In this document: in pieces, positions 58,398 through 64,000 of the stretch
Position numbering within the stretch: the first letter of the stretch is position 1
Layout: each line of letters opens with the position of its first letter
Assembly: GCF_004216575.1 (NCBI RefSeq)
Contig: NZ_SGWW01000002.1
Coordinates: 434,001-498,000 of the forward strand
DNA: 64,000 bases
Direction: 5' to 3'
Source: Microcella putealis
GTDB taxonomy: Bacteria > Actinomycetota > Actinomycetes > Actinomycetales > Microbacteriaceae
The notes under the pieces: model-generated
Databases searched by the model: none
The model's input: the letters and a program-made list of their open reading frames with translations, nothing else
What the model was told of the DNA's origin: nothing
Program-made: the position numbers and the translations under genes

Positions 58398-59329
58398 CGC
58401 GCCACCTCCTCGGGGGTCGGGGCGACAGAGGTCGAACGGTACTCGACCTCGTCGGCGGTCAAGGAAAGATAGGCGTCTTCGAGCGAGCTGCTCAGCGCCG
58501 TCAGCTCGTGAATCGCGATGCCGGCGCTCGCCGCAGCGTCGCCGATCTGCTCGGAGGAGAGCCCGGTGACGACCGCCGCGCCGTCGTCGAGCGTGCTCAC
58601 GCTGACGTCGGGCCCCGCGATCGCGCGGTTCAGGCCCGCGAGGTTCGGGGTGCGCACGCGTACCGAGGTTCCCGACGCGCGGGCGATGACCTCGTCGACG
58701 CTCGCATCGGCGACAACGCGGCCGCGGCCGAGCACGATCAGGTGGTCGGCGGTCTGCGCCATCTCGCTCATGAGGTGGGACGAGAGCAGCACCGTGCGAC
58801 CCTCGGCGGCGAGGCCGCGCACGAGGGTGCGCACCCAGCGCACTCCCTCGGGGTCGAGGCCGTTCACCGGCTCGTCGAGGATCACGGTCGCGGGGTCGCC
58901 GAGCAGCGCCGCGGCAATGCCGAGTCGCTGACCCATACCGAGCGAGAAGCCGCCGACACGCTTGTTCGCGACCGACTCAAGCCCGGCGAGCTCAATGACC
59001 TCGCGCACGCGCTTGCGGCCAATGCCGTGCGTGGCGGCCATGGCCAGCAGGTGCTTGTAGGCGCTGCGGCCCGTGTGTACGGCCTTCGCGTCGAGCAGAA
59101 TGCCCACCTCGCGCAGTGGTGCCGTGTGCTGCCGGTAAGGGCGGCCGTTGACGGTGACGCTGCCCGCGCTCGGCCGGTCGAGGCCCGCGATCATGCGCAT
59201 GGTGGTCGACTTGCCGGCGCCGTTCGGGCCGAGGAAGCCGGTGACGCGGCCGGGCTCGACGCGGAAGTCGATGCCGGCGACGGCGGTTTTGCTGCCGAAC
59301 CGTTTCGTGAGGTCGTGTGCCTCAATCAT
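58394..59329 (-). CDS. ABC transporter ATP-binding protein
   Basis: 311 residues. Walker A 'GPNGAGKSTTMRM', signature 'GFSLGMGQRLGIAAALLG', Walker B 'ATVILDEPVNGLD' and H-loop 'LLSSHLMSEM'. DrrA/CcmA-like, for drug, lantibiotic or lipid export. First gene of the operon ATPase-permease-kinase-regulator-map. Ribosome-binding site AAGGGA is 8 bases before the ATG. The 205 bases upstream, shared with the gene at 59535, should hold the regulated promoter; I see no clear repeat there. Confidence 0.94.
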   Translation of the reverse strand: MIEAHDLTKRFGSKTAVAGIDFRVEPGRVTGFLGPNGAGKSTTMRMIAGLDRPSAGSVTVNGRPYRQHTAPLREVGILLDAKAVHTGRSAYKHLLAMAATHGIGRKRVREVIELAGLESVANKRVGGFSLGMGQRLGIAAALLGDPATVILDEPVNGLDPEGVRWVRTLVRGLAAEGRTVLLSSHLMSEMAQTADHLIVLGRGRVVADASVDEVIARASGTSVRVRTPNLAGLNRAIAGPDVSVSTLDDGAAVVTGLSSEQIGDAAASAGIAIHELTALSSSLEDAYLSLTADEVEYRSTSVAPTPEEVAR

Positions 59330-59534
59330 CGTGAGATTCCCTTCGTGTTCGTGACGTCGTCAACGCTACGGAGCACCTCACGCGGGCACATCAGCCTGTG
59401 GACCGATCTCGTGTCACCCCGGTGTCAGCCTGGGGTACGACCTGCGGATTCAGGCCTTGACCCTGTGGTGACCACACGGTTTTCACTGCCGCTATCGGAT
59501 CCCCTTGTCCACTGTCAGAAGAGAGGTCATCGCC

Positions 59535-60089
59535 ATGTCATCAAGCCCCTACGCCGCCATACAAGACTTCGTTGCCGACCTGCCCGAGCTCGTTCAGCCG
59601 CTCATGATCGGACTCGTCGGCATGATTCCGTATGTCGAGGGCGAAGGCTCGGTCGCCATCGGGATCCTCGTCGGCATCAACCCCATCGTCGCGACGATCG
59701 CCGCCATCGTGGGCAACGTGCTCGCCGTCGCCGGCGTCGTCCTGCTGACGTCGCGGGTGCGCAGCGCCGTCGTCGCGCAGCGCGGCGCTGACCGGTCCGG
59801 TAACAGCGGTGACGGCAGCCCTGATGCGTCGTCACCCGAGACCCGGCCCGAGAGCCGCAAAGAAAAGGGGCGCAAGAAGATCGCGAAGTGGGTCGTGCGA
59901 TTCGGCGTGCCGGGGGCGAGCATCCTTGCCCCGATCGCGCTGCCGACCCACCTGACCGCCGCGTTCCTCGTGGGCTCGGGCGTCAGCCGCGGCTGGGTCA
60001 TGCTGTGGCAGGTTGTCGCGATCGTGCTCTGGACCTCACTCGTCGCCGCCGCCTCCTTCGGCGCCGCCACTGCCCTCGGCCTCATTTGA
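59535..60089 (+). CDS. small multidrug-export (PF06695-type) membrane protein
   Basis: 184 residues from ATG at 59535. Hydrophobic segments 'LMIGLVGMIPYVEGEGSVAI' and 'IVATIAAIVGNVLAVAGVVL', a charged Arg/Glu/Lys loop, then 'GAATALGLI' at the end. 'MIPYVEGEGSVAIGILVGIN' and 'GVPGASILAPIALPTHLTAA' match the small multidrug export protein family. The last 54 bases overlap the end of the MerR gene on the other strand. Confidence 0.85.
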   Translation: MSSSPYAAIQDFVADLPELVQPLMIGLVGMIPYVEGEGSVAIGILVGINPIVATIAAIVGNVLAVAGVVLLTSRVRSAVVAQRGADRSGNSGDGSPDASSPETRPESRKEKGRKKIAKWVVRFGVPGASILAPIALPTHLTAAFLVGSGVSRGWVMLWQVVAIVLWTSLVAAASFGAATALGLI

Positions 60090-60815
60090 CCGCGCGTCGA
60101 CCAGACGGTGGGCGAGCTGTATTGCGCGGGTAAACACCTCGAGCTGGGCAGCGTTGTAGAGCGTTGCCGCGCTCATCGCGAGCGCCATCTGATCCTCCGC
60201 CGAGCCAGAACGCAGCCCCGCGCGGGGGTCGCGCAGCCAGGGGTAGGCGAGGTACTGCTGCGCGATTACGGGGGCGTAGCGCGTGGCGAGTGCGTCGATC
60301 GTCGCCTCGTCGGCGTCTTCCGGCAAGGCGTCGACCTCGGCATCGAGCTCGTCGTCGGACATCTCGATCGTCTCGGCCAGGTCGGCCAAGGCGTCGTCGC
60401 CGTAGAAGCGCGAATACACGCGCACCATCTCGGTGTCGGTCACCGACAGGCGCGACGCCACCTTCTCGAAGCCGGCGGGCGTGTCGGGAGCTGCCTGTTC
60501 ACGCCGAATGGTGGCGAGCTGCTCGCGCGCGCGAGTGAGGCGCTCGATGTTCCGCTCAAGTTCAGCGTCAATCTCGTCGAGCGTCGCCTCGGTCACGTCG
60601 TCGCCCTCGAGCATGCTCGCCACCCGCGGCAGCGGAACCCCCAGGTCGACCAGTCGTCGAATGCGCAGCAGGGTCAGCAGGTGGGCGACGCCGTACTGCT
60701 TGTACCCGTTGCTCAAGCGTTCGGGCTCGGCCAGCAGCCCAAGCTGGTGGTAGTGCCGCACCGTGTTGATGGTGGTGCCCGCCAGTTCGGCGAGTTCGCG
60801 CGTGCTCCAGCTCAT
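60036..60815 (-). CDS. MerR-family regulator with C-terminal helical domain
   Basis: 259 residues. N-terminal winged HTH 'STRELAELAGTTINTVRHYH' then 'QLGLLAEPERLSNGYKQYG', dimer coiled coil at about 75-110, and a C-terminal helical region of about 120 residues ('EDQMALAMSAATLYNAAQLE') that recalls TipAS-like effector domains without a clear match. Overlaps the beta-lactamase gene by four bases (ATGA) and the convergent membrane-protein gene by 54 bases. Confidence 0.88.
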   Translation of the reverse strand: MSWSTRELAELAGTTINTVRHYHQLGLLAEPERLSNGYKQYGVAHLLTLLRIRRLVDLGVPLPRVASMLEGDDVTEATLDEIDAELERNIERLTRAREQLATIRREQAAPDTPAGFEKVASRLSVTDTEMVRVYSRFYGDDALADLAETIEMSDDELDAEVDALPEDADEATIDALATRYAPVIAQQYLAYPWLRDPRAGLRSGSAEDQMALAMSAATLYNAAQLEVFTRAIQLAHRLVDARSNEAEGSGGAEGGGGDE

Positions 60816-61774
60816 TGCCGCGCCCCCTCGAGCGCATCCAGTGCGACGGCGGCGGCGTCGGCAACCAGCTGGTCGTCGCGCTCGGCGCCTGCCTCCGCGC
60901 GCGAGCTCAGCACCGCGATGACGATCGGATCACCCTCGGCGGGCCACACGACGGCGATGTCGGTGCGCGTGCCGTAGCCGCCGGCGCCCGACTTGTCGGC
61001 GACCACCGCATCCGCCGGTGCGCCCGCCCGAATCAGGGTGTCGCCGGTCGCGTTGCCGGTCATCCAGTCGATCAGCAGGGCGCGACGGTCGTCGGGCAGT
61101 GCGTCGCCGAGGGCGTAGGCGCGCAGGGTCTCGACGAGGGCGCGGGGCGTGCTCGTGTCGCGCGTGTCGCCGGGCGTCGCTTCGTTCAGCGCGGGCTCCG
61201 TGCGGGCGGGCTCCGTCGTCGTGTCACCGAGGCTGGCGAGCAGCTCGCCGAAGGCAGCCGGCCCGCCGAGCTCGGCGAGCAGCAAGTTCGTCGCGGCGTT
61301 GTCGCTGACCCGCACCGCCGCCTCCGCCAGATCCCGGATGCTCATGCCCGTCGCGAGATTCGCCTCCGTTTCCGGCGAATTCGCCACCAGAGCATCCGCG
61401 CCGTAGGAGACGACGCGGTCGAGGTCGTCGACCTCCTGCAGGATCGCGGCGGCGAGGACCGCCTTGATCGACGAGGCGTAGGCGAAGCGCTCGTCGGCGC
61501 GGTAGGCGACGCGGTCGCCCGAGCCGGTGTCGAGCGCGTAGACGCCCACGCGGGCGTCGTACGCCGCCTCGAGTGACGAGAGATCATCGTCGACGACGAC
61601 CGCCTGACCGCCCGAGGTCTGCGCGCCCTGCGGCGCGCTCGTCTCGGGGGTGGGCGAGGAGGCGGCCGGGGGCGGGGGAGCGGGCGTGTCGGTGGGCGCG
61701 CATCCGCCGGCGGCGAGCGCGACGATCACCGTCGCGGCGAGCGTTGCCGAGCGGGCGTAGCGCCGCATCGTCAC
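60812..61774 (-). CDS. class A beta-lactamase, lipoprotein form
   Basis: 320 residues from GTG at 61774 (ATG six bases in is an alternative). Lipobox 'LAAGGCA' after the signal peptide, then a Pro/Ala/Ser linker. All class A motifs are present: Ser-x-x-Lys in 'YASSIKAVLA', SDN in 'VSDNAATN', Glu166 loop in 'EPALNEATPGDTRDTSTP' and Lys-Ser-Gly in 'VADKSGAGGYGTRTDIAVVW'. Acts on beta-lactams outside the membrane. Sandwiched between a TetR and a MerR gene in one operon with four-base overlaps. Confidence 0.94.
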   Translation of the reverse strand: MTMRRYARSATLAATVIVALAAGGCAPTDTPAPPPPAASSPTPETSAPQGAQTSGGQAVVVDDDLSSLEAAYDARVGVYALDTGSGDRVAYRADERFAYASSIKAVLAAAILQEVDDLDRVVSYGADALVANSPETEANLATGMSIRDLAEAAVRVSDNAATNLLLAELGGPAAFGELLASLGDTTTEPARTEPALNEATPGDTRDTSTPRALVETLRAYALGDALPDDRRALLIDWMTGNATGDTLIRAGAPADAVVADKSGAGGYGTRTDIAVVWPAEGDPIVIAVLSSRAEAGAERDDQLVADAAAVALDALEGARQ

Positions 61775-62397
61775 GCCCGGCGTGCGAGCACCGCGGTCGC
61801 GGCGATGCGCAGGGTGCTGTCGGTGAAGGCCATGCGCGACAGACTTCCCGGAATCAGGTGGTCGGTGACCAGACCGCTCACAACGGTGGAGAGAAAACGC
61901 GCCCCTTCCTCAGGAGTGCACGCGAAGTCGGGGGTCTCGTCGCCAGCGGTTTCGTGCCGGAGGGCGGTGATCCAGCCGGCGATCTGGTGCAGCGCGAGTC
62001 GCTCGAGAGCGAGGGTGGGGGCGCTGTCATCGTCGGCGCTTGAGGGCTCAGGGGAGGCCAGCGCCGCGCGCAACTGCTCGCGGGCGCCGTCGCCGCTCAG
62101 GCTCGTGGCGAGCACGCCGCGGAGCTGCTCGATCAGTCGATCGACCGCCGGGCGACTGGTGTCGCTGAGGGCCTCGTCGGGCTGCTGTGCGCCCTCAAGG
62201 GCCGCGATGGCGGCGACGACCGCGTCGATCAGTTCGCGCTGGGTCGGAAACACGTGGCGCAACGAGCCGGTGCTGATGTCTGCGCGCTGCGCGACGGCGC
62301 GAACGCTGAGGCGCGCCGTCGGATTTTCGGCGAGCATCGCCGCGGCGGCGGCAAGGATGCGCTCGCGCAGTTCGGGGGCGGGTGTGCGGGGGGTCAT
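61771..62397 (-). CDS. TetR-family transcriptional regulator
   Basis: 208 residues from ATG at 62397, which has an AGGAG ribosome-binding site. HTH at about residues 28-58 ('SVRAVAQRADISTGSLRHVF'), then a helical ligand-binding domain. First gene of the TetR-beta-lactamase-MerR operon and divergent from 62486, with a double inverted repeat in between. Confidence 0.9.
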   Translation of the reverse strand: MTPRTPAPELRERILAAAAAMLAENPTARLSVRAVAQRADISTGSLRHVFPTQRELIDAVVAAIAALEGAQQPDEALSDTSRPAVDRLIEQLRGVLATSLSGDGAREQLRAALASPEPSSADDDSAPTLALERLALHQIAGWITALRHETAGDETPDFACTPEEGARFLSTVVSGLVTDHLIPGSLSRMAFTDSTLRIAATAVLARRA

Positions 62398-62417
62398 GAG
62401 GGCTCCTGTACACGTTC

Positions 62418-62464
62418 TAGTACGGTGTGCTACTTTAGGGCACACCAACTATCACACTGTACTA
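62418..62464. promoter_or_regulatory. operator region with nested inverted repeats
   Basis: Outer arms TAGTACGGTGTGCTA (62418-62432) and TATCACACTGTACTA (62450-62464) match as inverted copies at 13 of 15 positions. Inside, GGTGTGC and GCACACC form a perfect 7-base pair (62424-62430 with 62440-62446). Such a site between divergent genes is the expected target of the adjacent TetR. Confidence 0.75.
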
Positions 62465-62485
62465 CTTTTGCGAAAGGAATCCCTT

Positions 62486-63133
62486 GTGGCCCGCTGGATG
62501 CAGCGCATCAATTCCCGATGGGCGAAGGCCGGCGACGGCAGCCCCCTGCCCCCTTTTCGCTGGTGGCAGCTGCTCGGACGCTCGGTGTTCGAACTGCCCG
62601 CGGCCCCGGGCCGAGCAGCCCGATACACCGTCGATGTGCGGCACATGGGTGACCGCACCGACGGCGCCGTGCGGGCCCGCCTGTATCGAGACGGGGCGCT
62701 CGCGGCCGTCTCGAAACTGCCCACGGCGTTTCCCGTAGAGGGCGGCGCGATCGAGGTCGCCGTCAACTCAATCGGGCTGCGCCGCTGCCACTTCGTGCCC
62801 GACGGCAATCGCGCCGGCGCGCACGTGCTGACCCCGCTGCCCGCCTCGGCCGAGGGTCGACGCGCCCGCTTCGACCGCGACCACCCGGCCGCGAGCCGCC
62901 TCATCGGAGCCCTCGCCCTCGCCGCCGTACTGATCGGCGTCGCCGTCGGCGGCTACGAGCTCGTCATGCAGCTGTCGCGAATCCCGGCGGTTGTCGACGC
63001 GATCGGCGTGATCGACCGGCCGGTGCGCATCCCGCTGGAGATCGGCATCGCCGTTGGGGCTGGCGCCGTGCTCGGCGGTATCGAACGCGCCCTCCGCCTG
63101 CGTTCGACCTGGCTCGATGAGTTCGCGACGTAA
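62486..63133 (+). CDS. hypothetical two-helix membrane protein
   Basis: 215 residues from GTG, with AAAGGA 7 bases upstream. The N-terminal 140 residues are soluble and beta-rich ('PPFRWWQLLGRSVFELPAAP', 'RRCHFVPDGNRAGAHVLTPL'). Two transmembrane helices follow, near 150-172 ('LIGALALAAVLIGVAVGGYE') and 188-205 ('GIAVGAGAVLGGIERALRLR'). Not recognised. Divergent from the TetR gene and followed after 46 bases by a CPBP protease gene, so the two are probably one TetR-controlled operon. Confidence 0.75.
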   Translation: MARWMQRINSRWAKAGDGSPLPPFRWWQLLGRSVFELPAAPGRAARYTVDVRHMGDRTDGAVRARLYRDGALAAVSKLPTAFPVEGGAIEVAVNSIGLRRCHFVPDGNRAGAHVLTPLPASAEGRRARFDRDHPAASRLIGALALAAVLIGVAVGGYELVMQLSRIPAVVDAIGVIDRPVRIPLEIGIAVGAGAVLGGIERALRLRSTWLDEFAT

Positions 63134-63179
63134 CCACGACTTCCACCACCACGACCACCTTCGACAGACAGGAGACACC

Positions 63180-64000
63180 ATGACCACCGCCCCCACAACC
63201 ACTGCCCGTACCCCGTGGCTCGGGCGCGACGACACCCCGCGCGCCGCTGACCGCGCCGTGCCGCGACGCGTCGAATACCACCGCGTCTTCGCGGGCGAGA
63301 AGCGGCGCATCCTCCGGGGCATTCTCGCCATCGTGCTGCTGGCCGCCGGGCTCATCGGTTTCGCGGTCGGCCTGCGCGACGTGGCCGACTTCATCGATGC
63401 CGAATACCTGGGTCGCGACGGCTACACGCCCGTGAACTTCGCGGCGGCGATGCTCGGCCTCGGCCTGTTGATTCCGTGGAGCATGGTCATTCAGCGCGTG
63501 CTCTACGGCGTGCGCGCCCCCTCGCTGCACTCGGTCGCGCAACGATTCCGCTTCGGGATGCTCGGGCGCGGACTGCTCGTACTGGCACCGCTCTGGGCGC
63601 TCACCGTCACGCTCGCGCTGACCGGGCCGGTTGAGCGCATCGCGTGGACGACGATCGACCTCGTCGCCTACCTGCTCATCATCGTGCTGCTGGTGCCCCT
63701 GGCCGCCGCCGCCGAAGAGTACGCCTACCGCGGCCTGATGTTCCGCGTCATCGCCGGCTGGACGCGCAACCCGACGGTGGGGCTCGTGCTCGGCGTTGTG
63801 GTCACGAGCGTCGTGTTCGCTGTGTCGCACGGCACCCTCGACCCGTACTTCCTCACCTGGTATGTCGTGCTCGGCGCATGCCTCGCAATTCTCGTGTGGC
63901 GCACCGGCGGCATCGAGCTGGCGGTTCTGCTGCACGCGGTGCTGAACACGCTCGCGCTGCTCGGCGCTCTCGTGCTGCACGCCGACATTCCGACACTGAT
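63180..64000 (+). CDS. CPBP-family (CAAX-like) intramembrane metalloprotease, 3' truncated by window edge
   Basis: At least 273 residues, no stop before the window ends. Ribosome-binding site AGGAGA precedes the ATG. Multiple transmembrane helices. The CPBP motifs are present: 'AAAEEYAYRGLMFRV' (E-E-x3-R), 'VVFAVSHGTLDPYFLTW' (second metal site His) and 'ELAVLLHAVLNTLALL' (H-x3-N). Family members cleave prenylated or other membrane proteins, or serve in bacteriocin immunity. Confidence 0.9.
   Translation, partial: MTTAPTTTARTPWLGRDDTPRAADRAVPRRVEYHRVFAGEKRRILRGILAIVLLAAGLIGFAVGLRDVADFIDAEYLGRDGYTPVNFAAAMLGLGLLIPWSMVIQRVLYGVRAPSLHSVAQRFRFGMLGRGLLVLAPLWALTVTLALTGPVERIAWTTIDLVAYLLIIVLLVPLAAAAEEYAYRGLMFRVIAGWTRNPTVGLVLGVVVTSVVFAVSHGTLDPYFLTWYVVLGACLAILVWRTGGIELAVLLHAVLNTLALLGALVLHADIPTL

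Overview
This is a 64 kb piece of a high-GC (about 70 percent by eye) Gram-positive chromosome. The order nadK-recN-pyrG-NUDIX-xerD-parA-scpA-scpB-rluB-tyrA-cmk-der is the classic actinobacterial one. Frequent GTG starts, four-base ATGA/GTGA gene overlaps and many start codons placed 6-9 bases after a TANNNT -10 box (leaderless transcripts) fit the Microbacteriaceae; I cannot fix the genus.

Layout. 1-18.65 kb: housekeeping operons for NAD phosphorylation, DNA repair, CTP synthesis, recombination, chromosome segregation and condensation, rRNA modification, tyrosine and nucleotide synthesis and ribosome assembly. They are interrupted on the minus strand by one lipoprotein (2.5-3.4 kb) and a run of five paralogous single-pass membrane proteins (6.8-11.9 kb). 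18.6-25.6 kb: small membrane proteins, a PKD-domain exported protein with a lipoprotein, DUF2071, NUDIX, a one-chain PheS-like synthetase homologue with a structured leader, and a TetR/SDR divergent pair. 25.6-37 kb: GNAT, an HTH-nucleotidyltransferase/HEPN toxin-antitoxin pair with a long operator, pyroglutamyl peptidase, a DUF222-HNH nuclease under a probable LexA box, and a complete Wadjet anti-plasmid operon (jetABCD). 37.0-37.45 kb: tRNA-Pro(GGG), a strong terminator, a second copy of the tRNA 3' end and an IS481-type transposase remnant, which together form an integration scar. 37.5-47.4 kb: a lower-GC accessory island with a HEPN-like protein, a hypothetical plus XRE-ImmA/IrrE pair, an SDR gene fragment, an ApeA-like HEPN protein, a GIY-YIG/DUF2075 helicase with MazG, and divergently a DUF2510-coiled coil-GIY-YIG protein with a NERD nuclease. 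47.4-64 kb: SelO, a lone nucleotidyltransferase, a ThrE-type exporter, a DUF1778/GNAT toxin-antitoxin pair with a palindromic operator, a large DUF2207 membrane protein, methionine aminopeptidase at the end of an ABC-transporter/two-component operon, a small multidrug-export protein, a TetR-beta-lactamase-MerR operon with a divergent partner, and a CPBP protease cut by the window edge.

The 26-51 kb interval behaves as a defence region: Wadjet, three HEPN-type proteins, two MNT nucleotidyltransferases, two toxin-antitoxin operons, an SOS-linked HNH nuclease and two divergent nuclease/helicase operons around a tRNA integration site. The best candidates for something undescribed are the divergent four-gene cluster at 43.1-47.4 kb and the five-paralogue membrane cluster at 6.8-11.9 kb.
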